Below, in pieces: positions 22,371 to 36,018 of a stretch of DNA of 64,000 bases (position 1 is the stretch's first letter; each line of letters begins with the position of its first letter). The notes beneath the pieces were generated by a model. That model was given only the letters and a program-made list of their open reading frames with translations. It did not search any database and was not told the DNA's origin. Position numbers and translations under genes: made by a program. The DNA is from Sipunculus nudus. Its lineage: Eukaryota; Annelida; Sipuncula; Golfingiida; Sipunculidae. Where the stretch lies: positions 54,605,812 through 54,669,811 of the forward strand of contig CM049314.1 in the NCBI GenBank assembly GCA_026874595.1, in the 5' to 3' direction.

Positions 22371-22403
<33 letters not shown>

Positions 22404-22457
22404 CATTATCATCATCATCATCTAAATAATAATAATACCAATAATAATAATGATTCC

Positions 22458-22524
<67 letters not shown>

Positions 22525-22614
22525 ATATAATGATAATAATAATCTTAATAATAATGATGATGATAATAATCGTAATAACAATAATAACAATAATCATAAA
22601 AATATTAATAATAC
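22371..22614. repeat. (AAT)n-rich tract
   Basis: Long AAT/ATA trinucleotide array with ATC/ATG interruptions. It is the source of a spurious poly-Tyr ORF on the minus strand. Confidence 0.95.
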
Positions 22615-24929
22615 TATTTCATGTAACTTACTAGCATTTTCAGCTCGGGTGACAATTAAAAAAGGCTACATGTATTAAACTAAATACCTAGCCATGCAGA
22701 ATCTAACCATTATTTACATCGATTCTTTACTTGCGCTATAAAACAGAATAATAGTATAAAGCCTCTATGTAAAATGAGCGGGATAACAAAAATACTGTAA
22801 ATTGCATTACAAGCAGTGCAACAATATATGTATCTTTACTTCTTCATAAGTTTTGCTGCTATGTTTTGTATTTCAGTTACATAAGTCCAGGTAACATAAC
22901 CATGCATTAACATATAGTATACACATAACCTACCTGTTAATGAATAAATCGTTTCGTGTATGATGTTAAGAATAAGGTATTCATTCTTAATTTTTAGTTA
23001 CATACACTGCCGTGTAGATGAAATGTAAGTTATAATCAGGAAATTTTGTTGTATGGTTTGAGTAAAGTTAAATTGCTTTATTTGCGTTTATTGAAAATAT
23101 TTACTCAGACTAGTTAACATTTAGGCTTTTATAATCCATTCAAAATGGTGATTTTTTCTAACTGCAAACACATTTGATTTTCCCCAACTGCCATGTGCAA
23201 TTAATGATACACGGAAACAATTTTCACTGCAAAGTCAAATTCACTAAGTTTCCATGTCACACTAAACCATTCCATACAGTGTAGTTCTCGTTTTGTACAG
23301 TGAGGTACTCCGGACGATAGGTCTCGAATTAAGGAATATTTTCCGCCCTCTGTCTCTAATATTTCTTATAGGTTCCAATTTTTTATCAGATTAAACCCTC
23401 ACATTTTATTAGAAATCTTTTCCTCTTGAAATTTTAAGTATAACCATGTAGTCTACAATATAAAAAACCAGCGCCAACGTCCATTTGAAGCAATGGACAT
23501 ATGCTCTGGTTTTCAAAGGTGAAGGGTAATTGATATGAAGTTCAGATAATACACTATAATAACGTCAGTGGCTCTATAGTTTTCAGCCATTAGTGAATGG
23601 TTATCACTGTGATCAAACAAATGGTTTCAATTCAATTTATTTAATTGTATTTGCGATATTTCACCAACAAGTCTTCTATTGTATCCGATTTATTAAAGCC
23701 TTGTTTCTTGCGTAGTGGTTTACAGTAGAATATATCCATTTGAGCTTAGATTAACTTCTGGTTTTATGAGAATTTTACAATATTAATTACAACAGAGGTA
23801 AGTTCTCTTGCATACTTTCTAAATTATGCACGTCCATACAAATGAAAGGAAAATTCGGACCACTACATTTGCTACGTTTGCATGATTTATTTTTATCAAT
23901 TCAATTTAACATGATAATTCCCATCTGCAGCTTCAGACGGAAAGGTTTGTCAGGGTTTACTACAACTTGTAGTGTTGGAATATAATAATAATAATGAATG
24001 GTGTACTTAAAACACAAACTGGTAAAGAAAATTATTGTTATACTAAGTGCGATATTGCATTTTTATTACTTTATTACGTAAAGATATGAGACCGCGTACA
24101 AACCATATGAGAAATTGACAGCAGCAGTTGGTTTTTCATACATTATTAATCGAAATGAAACATTGACTGAAAAAGTCATTTTAAATTGGGCAAGTCAGTA
24201 AAATATTAACTATATACATCTTAATTCTGGATTGCAGTATAATTTATAGTATAATCATAAGTCACCCTTACGTTTTTTATTCTTTTCGGACAAAGATAAC
24301 TGGCTTGAGTGGCCTCATTAGTTGAGATTTTAATATTAAACTGATCTTACATGTTTCTATTTCTTTTACAAATGCATTACATACAGCAACTAAGTAAGAC
24401 TAATGTTTCATTTTGTTTGTAAAATATAAAAGCGATACTATTAACAATTTGCCTCACATTTGATCCGCAAACCTTTTCAGTTTTCATTCCATTAACTTGT
24501 AGGTATACATTTCAAATTTGTTCTTCGCGCTTAGCTTGCTGTATTTAAATCATCATGCCATTAAGGAATATGCTAGTACCAACTTTGTCTTATGCCTGTA
24601 AGATTAACAATGTTTACTGAAAAGTAAATAAGTAAATTAAAGTAATTACTTGCTCATTAAATACTCAGTGTACAAATTAATTTCACACACATTAGAAGCT
24701 CAGATTTTGTAAAAGAGTTATTCGTTTAGGAGAACAAATTGATAATTTGTTGAAAGAAATCCGAGGGATTAGGTAACAATATTTTATTCTTTTGATAAAC
24801 CCATATGAACAATAGTAAGAGTTACGTTGAAGGGAATTAAAATTATCCCGCATTGAGCATATTTAATATTAATTTGATGACAGCATTTTTCTCAAAGGAA
24901 GTTAAAATCATATTGCAGATATGATTAGC
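22615..24929. other. single-copy A+T-rich stretch, no gene seen
   Basis: No ORF above the background, no repeat or RNA recognised. Confidence 0.45.
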
Positions 24930-25640
24930 ACACAGTAATCCGGCGGGCACTCAGATCCGCTTTGATGCCGGTGTGGTGTGAAATCAGCCCCTGAGAGTAT
25001 AATGTCTAGTATATGGCAAATATATCACATGGTGTCGGTTAACCATTATGAAACCCAGCTCCGACAGGTCAGCTGAAAGCTTGGTAAAAGGGGTTTAATG
25101 CTCCTGTTGCATTTGATAAGAGATGGCCAAATTACTAAAACCCTCCCTGTCTTAATGCCCACACAAACAGCCGAGTGAGGCAGGCGTATTTTAGGACTGT
25201 AAAAAGCAGGTACAATACCCATCGCAAGTTTGGGAACACAAGCAGCCCATTCTGTATTATGTTAGGAGAGCTTTCTGAAATGTTACACAGGCTTTCAGCG
25301 GCACTGTCGCACGGGAGAGTCGGCTTCCTTTCTATTGGTTTGCCTGTGAGTGTGTGAGCAATAGGATATCTTGTGTGCAATCTGGCGGAAGGGGCCTTGT
25401 GCGCTCCTCGCTGGCTAATTCTCCAGAAGACAACAATGACGGCGCAGATTCCTGAATGGTCCTTCTGCACCCGGCCATCAACCAGCTCATTATGGCTTGC
25501 CACTGGATATCTACTTTTTTAAACAAGCACCCTTTTTTAAACCCGCCAGGACCTTCCTGTAGACTTCCAGAGACTTCAAGCTTCCTGGGCTCTAGACTAT
25601 ATATCATGTCCCAGAAGCATTTAACATACACCTGGAGATG
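24930..25640. other. G+C-richer single-copy block, possible conserved non-coding element
   Basis: About 700 bp with balanced composition inside a very A+T-rich region. Three overlapping ORFs of 60-122 codons lie on both strands, none with recognisable features. That suggests low stop density from composition rather than coding. Candidate regulatory element only. Confidence 0.25.
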
Positions 25641-26210
25641 TTGAGTTAATTGTTTTAAGTGAGTGTTTAATTTTGAAATCTATCGGCACATAGCTAAGTG
25701 TACTTAACACAGCTTAAAGCATTCACTTGAATTGTATGAGACTAGAGTTCTTCGATGTAAAGCTGGCTTACAGGTATTTTTTGCGACTTACTGTTTTTCA
25801 TAAGTTTCATTTGAATAAATATTACGGATTCGCTTGTTTTAAAAGAAAAACCATCAATTAAGTTTTAATTCCCTGGGTTAAAATAATAAAATTCACCTGA
25901 AAATTTTGAATAAAACAAATTATATATAGAATCAGTAAACACTCGGGCGAATAAAACTAGTTCTGAAGCAGGGGCACGGATCAGAAGAGTGATCATGAAA
26001 ATACAGAAGTTAACACAATTAAAAAGAGGGGAAAACGTAAGAATTAAATCAATGAAAGGTTATTGACAATGGACCTCTGCTCGACCCTCTGTACCAGATT
26101 CGTGTATTGTATCAATGTCCGATTTACTGTTCAAGTGACAGAGCACAGCTAGGGGCGGTTTCAACGCGCAACCACCTGATACAGTGACAAAAAAACAGTA
26201 TGGGGCCTTT
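25641..26210. other. spacer, no gene; degenerate lead-in to the 49-bp array
   Basis: The last 150 bp contain weak matches to the following repeat (CTCGACCCTCTGTACCAGAT). Confidence 0.4.
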
Positions 26211-28842
26211 ATCGACGCTCTACCTCGTGATACACTGATACAGATTAGTCATCGGTTGTATTGATGCTCGACCTCGTGTTCCAGTATCATGGGTTAGTCA
26301 TCGGTTGTATTGATGCTCGACCTCGTGTTCCAGTATCATAGATTAGTCATCGGTTGTATTTATGCTAGACCTCGAGTTCTAAGGACACAGATTAGTCATC
26401 GGTTGTTTTGATGCTCAACCTTGTGTTCTAATGACACAGATTAGTCATCGGTTGTATTGATGCTCAACCTCATGCTACACTGAGACAGATTAGTTATCGG
26501 TTGAATTTATGCCCGACCTCATGTGCCAATGACACAGATCAGATCATCGGTTGTATCTATGCCCGACCTCGTGTTTTAATGACACAGATTAGTCATCGGT
26601 TGTATTGATGCTCGACCTCGTGTTCCAGTATCATGGATTAGTCATCGGTTGTATTTATGCTAGACCTCGAGTTCTAATGACACAGATTAGTCATCGGTTG
26701 TATTGATGCTCAACCTCGTGTTCTAATGACACAGATTAGTCATCGGTTGTATTGATGCTCCACCTCGTGTTCTAATGACACAGATTAGTCAACGGTTGTA
26801 TTGATGCTCAACCTCGTGTTCTAATGACACAGATTAGTCATCGGTTGCATTGATGCTAAACTTCATGCTACACTGAGACAGATTAGTTATCGGTTGTATC
26901 TATGCCCGACCTCATGCTTCAGTGACATAGATTCGTCATCGGTTGTATTGATGCTCAACCTCGTGTTCTAATGACACAGATTAGTCATCGGTTGTATTGA
27001 TGCTCAACCTCGTGTTCTAATGACACAGATTGGTCATCGGTTGTATTGATGCTCCACCTCGTGTTCTAATGACACAGATTAGTCATCGGTTGTATTGATG
27101 CCCAACCTCGTGTTCTAATGACACAGATTAGTCATCGGTTGTATTGATGCTCCACCTCGTGTTCTAATGACCTAGATTAGTCATCGGTTGTATTGATGCT
27201 CCACCTCGTGTTCTAATGACACAGATTAGACATCGGTTGTATTGATGCTCCACCTCGTGTTCTAATGACCTAGATTAGTCATCGGTTGTATTGATGCTCA
27301 ACCTCGTGTTCCAATGACACAGATTAGTCACCGGTTGTATCTATGCTCGACCTCGTGTATCTGACACAGATCAGTCATAGGTTGTATCGATGCTCGACCT
27401 TGTGTTCAAGTATTACACACAGTCATCGGTTGTATCCATGCTCGACCTCGTGTTCAAGTATTACACACAATCTTCGGTTGTATCGATGCTCGACTTCGTG
27501 TTCAAGTATTACACACAGTCATCGGTTGTATCTATGCCCGACCTCATGTTTTAGTGACATAGATTAGCCATCGGTTGTATTGATGCTCGCCCTCGTGTTT
27601 AAGTATCATAGATCAGTCATCGCTTGTACCGATGCTCGTTTTCGTGTTCAAGTATCGTAGATAAGTCATCCGCTTTTTCTATGCCCGACCTCATGTCCAA
27701 ATGACATTGATTAGTCATCGGTTGTATCGATGCTCGACCTCATGTTTAAGTATCATAGATTAGTCACCCGATGTATCTATGCCCGACCTCATGTACCATT
27801 GACATAGATCAGTCATCGGTTGTATTGATGCTCCACCTCGTGTTCTAATGACACAGATTAGTCATCGGTTGTATTGATGCTCAACCTCGTGTTCTAATGA
27901 CACAGATTAGTCATCGGTTGTATTGATGCTCCACCTCGTGTTCTAATGACACAGATTAGTCATCGGTTGTATTGATGCCCAACCTCGTGTTCTAATGACA
28001 CATATAAGTCATCGGTTGTATTGATGCTCCACCTCGTGTTCTAATGACACAGATTAGACATCGGTTGTATTGATGCTCCACCTCGTGTATCTGACACAGA
28101 TCAGTCATAGGTTGTATCGATGCTCGACCTTGTGTCCAAGTATTACACACAATCTTCGGTTATATCGATGCTCGACCTCGTGTTCAAGTATTACACACAA
28201 TCTTCGGTTGTATCGATGCTCGACCTCGTGTTTAAGTATAACACACAGTCATCGGTTGTATCTATGCCCGACCTCATGTTTTAGTGACATAGATTAGCCA
28301 TCGGTTGTATTGATGCTCGCCCTCGTGTTTAAGTATCATAGATCAGTCATCGCTTGTACCGATGCTCGTTTTCGTGGTCAAGTATCGTAGATAAGTCATC
28401 CGCTTTTTCTATGCCCGACCTCATGTCGAAATGACATAAATTAGTCATCGGTTGTATCGATGCTCGACCTCATGTTTAAGTATCATAGATTAGTCATCCG
28501 TTGTATCTATGCCCGACCTCATGTACCATTGACATAGATCAGTCATCGGTTGTATCGATGCTCGTCCTCATGTTCCAAAGACACAGATTAGTCATCGGTT
28601 GTAACTATGCTCGACCTCATGTTCCAATGACACAGATCAGTCATCGGTTGTATTAATGCTCGACCTCATGTACCATTGACATAGATCAGTCATCGGTTGT
28701 ACCGATGCTCGTCCTCGTGTTCCAAAGACACAGATTAGTCATCAGTTGTATTGATGCTCGACTTAGTGTTCAAGTATTATAGGTTAGTCATCGGTTGTAT
28801 CTATGACCGACATCATGTACCAGTGACATAGATTAGTCACGG
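26211..28842. repeat. 49-bp minisatellite, about 54 units, with a 730-bp internal duplication
   Basis: Unit ATTAGTCATCGGTTGTATTG plus ATGCTCGACCTCGTGTTC plus a variable TAATGACACAG or AAGTATCATAG end. Rare variants repeat 730 bp apart: CCTCGTGTATCTGACACAG at 27,351 and 28,081, CATCGCTTGTACCGATGC near 27,619 and 28,349, and CGCTTTTTCTATGCCC at 27,671 and 28,401. The two ends of the array are more diverged than the middle. Short repeat-derived ORFs are not genes. Confidence 0.96.
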
Positions 28843-30377
28843 AAGGTATATACATCGGAAAAGTCCAAGAGTTTTAATAAAGCACGGCTGCTTATTGTGT
28901 GTCTCATCATGAATACACAACGTTTCAATAATTATATACATGTACCATAGTCGTGTGGTTTCTAGTATCGTATATGGCGTGGTTTCTTCTTATTCCACAT
29001 TCCTCCATATCTACAGTAGCATTTACAAGTATATTGCACCGGTAGACTTACATGAGTCTTGACACAAGTCATACAGAGAAATGCTCTGCAACGGTCTTAC
29101 ATCCTACTGCACCGATATCGTGGGAAGAATTATCCCAAAAGAATTGATGCTATCTCACAAACCAAAATGAAAATCCATCTCTATTTAGACACGTCATTTC
29201 TTGTGTCACTTACACGTTGCACAAGTTGGCGATTGTCCAGTAACCCCTGCGAGTCATGCTTGAATCAATGTGTTCAGAAATTCAACAGACATGCTGAGTT
29301 ATAACGGAAATATTCTTGCACGTGGTAAGTGTTGCTAGAAAGTATACAAGCTAACGCTTGATTTTGGTTTATGTGAAATGAGCGCGTACTTGAAGCCCAT
29401 GAGGCGTCGTATAAAATGAAGAAAATATTAGCATTCTCATCAAGCTTTACTGTGCGGTTCTCAATATATGTAAGCAAGACACTTTGACATCTGCTCAGAT
29501 CTCCCAAATGGCGCTATATCTGTAGCTATGCGAAACCACTCATGGTATCTTCTACATCCGGTTTTCAACTTGTGAAATAGAAAAATGAGAATTACACCAA
29601 AGCATAAGCATGCATGTGAGGAAAAATCACTGGATGTAACAGAGAGGACGCATCCGGAGGAGGAAAACTACACGAGGTGAAGAAGACCAAAGGGGGCACA
29701 AGAAATAAAGAGGTCGAAGAGGCCTTCAGAGAACAAGGATTTATAAAAATAAAATGACGCGAAACGGTATGGGGATCATGATAAGAAAATCAAGGCGGGC
29801 ACATCATATATCAGAAGAAACCAATGTAGATGAAGAAATACAAAACAGAAAGAAACATCTCGACGAAATGAAAACGGATGTTTATGCATATGATTAAGGG
29901 GCGTCCCCAATAGAATAAAACATAGCGGAAATACCAACAGAGGGTGCACATTCACATATGATCTAGTGTCTTCTCCGTCTCATTTAATAATAAATTGTGT
30001 TTTTTTTTTTGCGCCATGTGGCGTGTTCTATGTCTTGCACCATTTCAAGTCAAGTATTTTTTCGAAGTGTCTTCTTCGGCTTGTGTATTAATTTATGTTA
30101 TTTGTCTCCCCATTTGTTGTTGCGCACTCTAGTGTCCGACCGTCCTGTGTATACTCTTATATCATATGTTGCATCATGTAATGTTGTGCCCTCTGGTATC
30201 TTCTCCGTCGTGTCAGGTCTCCTATCTCATGTCCCATCGTTATGTTTTCTTCGAGTCTTTTTCTCCATTGTGTGCAGTTTTCTGTTTCATGTCCCGTAGA
30301 GGTATGTCATTGTCAACTTTGACACATTGTAGACTGCAAATAAATCATATATGATTACATCACTAACACTCACAATG
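28843..30377. other. single-copy stretch, no gene seen
   Basis: From about 29,960 to 30,330, loosely repeated words such as TCTTCTCCGTC, CATGTCCC and TGCGC.CTCT recur. They may be an old degenerate repeat. No RNA or ORF recognised. Confidence 0.4.
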
Positions 30378-30592
30378 AATTTTAACCATACACGGATAGT
30401 ATAGCCAGGCGTTGTGTATGGCTAGGATTGTGGCGTTTGGTAGTCTTATGGGGCTTGGGGAAACCGGGGAACCCGGCAAAAAACACCGACCCTAGACGGG
30501 CAACTACAACCAACTCACACAGCCACGCCGGGAATCGAACCCGGGCGACCAGAAGAAAGCACCGTGCGTTTTACTCTTCGACTGTTCAGAAC
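30378..30592 (-). mobile_element. V-type tRNA-derived SINE
   Basis: On the minus strand: GAGTAAAACGC, B box GCCCGGGTTCGATTCCCGG, then the V-type stretch GGTGTTTTTTGCCGGGTTCC and CCGGTTTCCCC, then GACTACCAA...CGC and ATCC.AGCCAT, shared with the copy at 51,546-51,770. The anticodon-arm region is degraded, so it is not a tRNA gene. Confidence 0.75.
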
Positions 30593-30671
30593 TCATAAAT
30601 AGGGGCTGCAAAAGAACTTCCTCTCTTATTTCATTTAAGAAATTGTGAACCATTATCCAAATTTTATCCGA

Positions 30672-31079
30672 GCAATCTGCTTCTGTGGTCCAGAGGTAGA
30701 GCACAGGACTTACAGTCAGATACCCGATCTCAGCCTGCCCGGGAGATTTTTCACGGTCGACCGCCACCTGGGGTGTGCCCTCTGCAGACTTACTGGGAAT
30801 GCCGTGCCTCACGGCAATGTTTCACCACAGACGAGTGGGCCTTTCGGGGGTTCCCAAGTCTTATGTCCCAGCAATTGGGAGGAATGCACACCCAGGGCCG
30901 GCAGATACAGTAGTCACCGGGCCTGGTTAACAGCAGGACATAAAATGAGAAGAAGCGTGTGCTATAATACGTTGTCACGTAGTCCGTTACCAAAATAGAG
31001 CTCTGCAGACGTACTTAGTTCTATTGTCAAGCTGGCCTTAAAAATAGAGGTGGTTATCTCCAGCTAAAAATATAAAAAA
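30672..31079 (+). mobile_element. tRNA-derived SINE (family A), copy 3
   Basis: Keeps CTTCTGTGGTCCAGAGGTAG, GCCTTTCGGGGGTTC, CACCGGGCCTGG and GGTGGTTATCTCC before the A-rich tail. The B box is strongly mutated. It lies 80 bp from the V-type SINE on the other strand. Confidence 0.88.
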
Positions 31080-33638
31080 GATCCTGTCCTAGCCATGGGA
31101 AATTGTATCAACACATGGATTAATCAACACAACTATTCTTCGTATACATTTGTTTCTACATATCTCATATCCCATCTGATAGACTATAATCCTGGGTAGA
31201 TCCCATCCTGTAGCAAACTAGTATCCAATATTGTGGTACTGCGCCCTCTACAGTATTCTATGTCCTGTGAAGTATTATGGTTAATGTACCTTCGTGTAGA
31301 ATCATTATGTGAATCCATAAGGACCATATGGACTGCTGATGTTTACTTTTGAATGTCACGCTCAAATAATAAAAAGTAAGCAGGACAAAGTGGGATAAAT
31401 TGTCTGGTAAATATCGCCCTATCCATACTAAATGTTTAATGTTATCATGTGTTGAAACAATATTTTTATTACGGCTTTTCGCCTCGTACTTAAAATATGG
31501 TGCCGTATGGGCCTGCGCTTCAGTTTTGTTTTATGTTTCCGTGCACCGATTTAGCGCCCTCTGGTGGCCATTGTGTGGATCACTAGACTCCCAGTTGGAT
31601 TATCGGGTACTTATTCTCATATGATATTATTTGATACGAATGTCATGCTTTTGTAAAGTGATATGTAAGCTAAAGGATTATACTTACCCCGTTATGTGAA
31701 AGTCATCCCTAACGCACAAGACAGACTGGGCAGTAGAAAGTTAAAAAAATACCGGAAGTGCTCCATAACCTTTTCATCCATTTAGTTTAACACCTTATTA
31801 ACTATACTCACGGAAAAGTGCTTATTTCTGAGATGAGGGTACTAACCTTCACCCTTAAAAGATGACAAATCTTCACAATTTGTTGAAATTTGAAAAAAAT
31901 AAAGGCATACCAACAAATACAAAAAAACACACTGGCGCCGGCGGCAAAGAGAAAATATCTAGCCTCCCTGTATTTGACTTGTAATAAAGCACTGACGCGT
32001 ATAAGTGCGGACCGGGCCGCTACGACCGGTCTGGTCCACAATTTTGTGCTTGACCGCTAACACAAAATACCGGACCGCTTATCTTAATGTTTAAAGGTTT
32101 AAGCTAAACAGGTGACTGACTGGATTTTGTTTAAAAAAACATGTAATGAGCAATGGGTAATTAACCTCTCTATAAGAAAGACTCTTAAGTTTGGTATTTT
32201 GTATTTAGAACAATTGCTGCAATAGAATAATTATATACGTATATTATTTTTATTTCTGAGTAACAGTAATGGCTTATTTTTTTTTATTAACTTATGATTG
32301 AAGTGACATTTTCAGCATTAGATCATTGTTCCCTGCTGTGTTACACAATTCTGATACTTTACCCTGTCTCAATGTGTATCATATTCAATACGTTGAATAC
32401 ATTAAATATCCTCTATATGTTTAATAATTAACATCAAATATATAAGTTTTCTATATCAAATCGGACTTAAACAATTGCATAATTAATCGCCTAATGTCAA
32501 CTCGCATCCGTCCCCGCCAAGTAAATTCTTTGAATCAGCTATGTTACATCATACATCACTTGAAACATTTACAATGTATACCCGAAACAACTCCGTGTTT
32601 ACTCCATGTGACCTTCAGGCCTGGAATTCTATTGGCTTAACCCAGAAATGTAACCTATCAGAGTGGCACTTGTTGCATGGAAAATAGAACATGGTCTTTT
32701 TCTTGAAACATGTTGCAATACACTTGAAACATGAAACAGTTTTTCATGCACATTGGCCTACACAACATGTTGCGCAACAATTCCCTGGTGTGTTGGCGGC
32801 TTTAGAAAGATGGGTTGATGCCAGGAGTACAAAGGTGTTCTCAACAATAGTCTAAACCTACGTTTGTGGTTTAGTCGAACCCCCAGCAGTGTATTAGCAC
32901 TTGATTAAATTCTCTGCTTTCTATAATAATAAGTATGCGGCATTTCTGTCATAAGATCTATGTAGTCCTTTATCATTAGCCATAACTTATTTGGAGCCAC
33001 AAATGTCACAATGGTCGGCCTTCCCCATTTACACTATGTTTGAAAACACGTCTGACACCTCGTGGTAGGGCATTCATACGCAAAAATCTGGTTGTAGGAC
33101 TTAAAATTTCCTTGAATCGGCAATATCCCAGTTGATTAGTGCATACCCATTAACATAAGGGAAATTTTGAAAATTGTGTCTCAGTTTGTTTGTCTAGAAA
33201 GGAGCAAGTATATATGAATGGCATCTACGTGTTATAGTTTATTATTCACAATATCATATGTTTTGACACATTCCTGTCATAGGCACATCATTTTCATAAG
33301 AGCAAGGTCTTTAGCTCGAATGCACAGAGCCCTTGCTTCAGCTCGCCTCCTGATCTGCTACACAATTAATTCAGAAGAGGAGGCAGGTGATGGGGCCGAA
33401 AACATAACGCTCAATTAAATCCATCGTTACTGTTATAAACAGTACACACAAATCAAAAATCTTTACACCAAATAATCCAGAACACATGCACCGGAAACTC
33501 ACGATGTCAATTCTCCTAAACGTTTCGCTGACAGTTGATGTAATAATAGTTTTCCCCGCCGTGTACACGGGCCGTGAGACAGTCACCTGATTGGTTAAAC
33601 GGTCTTCTTAATAATTCACGAAAAGACACGTCGGTGGA
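31080..33638. other. single-copy A+T-rich stretch, no gene seen
   Basis: No repeat, RNA or convincing ORF seen. Confidence 0.45.
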
Positions 33639-33657
33639 GGGGGGGGGGGGGGGGGGG
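33639..33657. repeat. poly-G tract (G19)
   Basis: Nineteen uninterrupted G residues; length is probably unstable. Confidence 0.97.
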
Positions 33658-33987
33658 TGAAGCAAGGTCCCGGTTCAACCAAGCCAGACACTTCCAGAAA
33701 GGAGATACACAGTCTGATTAAACTTTATCTTATGACATAATAGTCTTTTTTCACTGATTAGATCGGACAGGTTTTATAAAGTTGATGGCGATAGTACATC
33801 AAAGATAATTGGTGGTTGTTTTCTTTATGTAACATTCATTCTTTATCTTTAAAAGAACACCTACTATCTAATAGGAAAATGTCATAAAAGAACGAAGACA
33901 ACGTACTACTTGGATGAATAATATTCACAATATATAATTAAATAATGAGTTTATCAGCATAGCACGCATCGTGCAGTAGGAGTAGGA

Positions 33988-34342
33988 CTGTAACGTATCA
34001 CTGGTGCATTGATACACGAAGACGCAAAGTCAAATGTCGTGTCTGTATCGTATGTTGAACCTGTATTAGTACGCTCACCATCTACGACCATGCAACAGAA
34101 ACTCAGCGGCTCAGGCGAATCATCATTGGTCAGATTTTTTTGTGAATCACCCCGCCTTACCGCCGCTGCACGATCAAATCAACTGGACTTGCTGATATTA
34201 TTCTTTTTTTCTGAAGCGTGGATTAAACGGTGTGGCGAACTAAGAAAGAAAAAAGATGTCGAATCAAAACTTTGATACTATCATATACATGTATCGAATC
34301 TTGTATCGTATCGCGAGTGGTGTATCGCGTTACGTATCGGAT
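33988..34342. mobile_element. possible inverted-repeat element rich in GTATCG words
   Basis: The left side (CTGTAACGTATCACTGG, CATTGATACACG) and the complement of the right side (CGATACGTAACGCGATACAC) share GTAACG and GATACAC words in inverted order. Several GTATCG words cluster at 34,290-34,340. The 88-codon ORF inside has no recognised domain. Ends and target duplication are not resolved. Confidence 0.4.
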
Positions 34343-35289
34343 GGTGAGATAATGTATTTTTATATCCCTTGAAGGTACATTTAGCAAGTCAATAAGCTGC
34401 AGAAACGGTATAAAAAAAGCATACAGTCTGCGTGATCCCAGTTCTGAATAAAAACCTCGTAATTACTTTGACGCACACACATTTCAGATCCAGGGTCGTT
34501 TTGGTATCAGACTCAGCTGTTAAATAATTTCATGTCCTATTAAAGTCTGTCTGAAAAAAATAACTTGAAATATTAAAACAATCGGGAAGAGTAGTATTGG
34601 TCAAAAACTTGTGTTTTGTTATCCACTATTTTCTTATCTGCAAAATGATAATGCATACACATATCATCTCCCGATGCACAAATACCAGACAAGTTAACAC
34701 TCTAGTACTGAAAGCGATGACATAGTTTCCTCTATGTGTATATACTCTAATAAAAATTTGCATTAAAAGCATAAGAATAATTTAAGTGACTTCGACAGAT
34801 TGACAGATATTTAAAAGCAAAGGGGACGTCCTGTGCGAATTGCCCATGCCTAGGATTACACCATACCCCGTCAAATGATTTAGGACAAGAAAAAGCGAAG
34901 ATCTCGATGGCGTTTAGTACGATTATTTAAGGTTGATTTGTGCCATGGGCTCCTGTGGTTCGCGCTCGAGCCTGCTTGCCGACAACTCTCTCTGGCCCTA
35001 CACTTTATAATATTTTGTTTTTCTTATAGCTATGTGCATGAGACAAAAGAGGGACCTTATGGGCCTCCTTTTATTGTTCCATAAAAAATTAAAAAGAAAA
35101 TAAGTAGCAATTAAAAAAAATCCAGCAGTCATTTTTTAAGACGAAATGTTAATGTGGATTTGAGTCACATTAAAATTAGTTGTCTACCTTTTCTATATTC
35201 CCGCAATTTTGTTCTGAAATATTTGTATAATTCAATTAAAAATCTGAAACGGTACATTTAAGCAAGGGTATTTAATTAATTAACATTTT
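34343..35289. other. single-copy stretch, no gene seen
   Basis: A+T-rich; nothing recognised. Confidence 0.45.
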
Positions 35290-35720
35290 TCTAACACAGA
35301 GATCGACTGACATCCATTTTAATTACAGATAATCCCGGCTGTTTTGGGGCCCTGTTGTTACAGTGACTGTAGCAGATAAAAATCCTAGACAGACATTGTG
35401 TACACAGAATATTACAAAGAAGAATTCAGGCTCAGAGCCTCTTCAATTTGTTGATGATGGAAGAATCTAGGTTTTTCTGTGGCTTTCTCTCAAGAGAGCG
35501 TCAGGTTTCCAGGATTTCTAATCATTGGAAAGCCAAAGAAGTGAAACTCGGAGGAGCGGCATTATACAATTTCATTCGGGAAACACGAGATTAGTCCAGC
35601 CTTTCTGCAGCCAGTATTAGCTGATTGAACCCACAATTCATCAGCAGTGTAGCTACCGTAATTATCCCAGTAATCTCTGAACCCCCTGTGTCATACCGTA
35701 TTGTACCCAAATGATAAAGG
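35290..35720. other. possible conserved non-coding block
   Basis: Balanced composition with several AT-core homeodomain-like words (TTAATTACAGATAATCCCGG; CTAATCATTGG; GTAATTATCCC), no long ORF and no repeat. GATAATCCCGG contains TAATCC, the known bicoid-class/Otx/Pitx core. Regulatory role is an inference only. Confidence 0.3.
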
Positions 35721-36018
35721 TTTACGCATCCCTTGCCGCGGACTGCATGGGATGTCAATCCTATTTACCTGTCTTGTTGCCTAAGTGCATTGGATGAGCT
35801 TCTTGCTATAGACTTGGTTACAGAGGCTGAGCTCGATCTAATCAACCTATGTCCCAAATCTTACCGCCAAACACCTGAGTCAAAGATTACAATCTGCCGT
35901 CCAGGTCATACACAACGCGGGGCTAACTTCATGAGATGCTAACATGATGTCATAACATACATGACACGCTGTATAACATGATCCAGCCCTTCAAGTGACG
36001 ATATATAACAATAGTCTT
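35721..36018. other. spacer with a 69-codon ORF, not called as a gene
   Basis: The ORF at 35,733-35,942 has ordinary composition but no start context, domain or splice evidence that I can recognise. Confidence 0.3.

Noticed and set aside
22288..22590. 100-codon poly-Tyr ORF, minus strand
   Set aside because: Translation of the (AAT)n array.
27343..28297. Two similar 74-75-codon ORFs
   Set aside because: They are the 730-bp duplication of the 49-bp minisatellite read in one frame.
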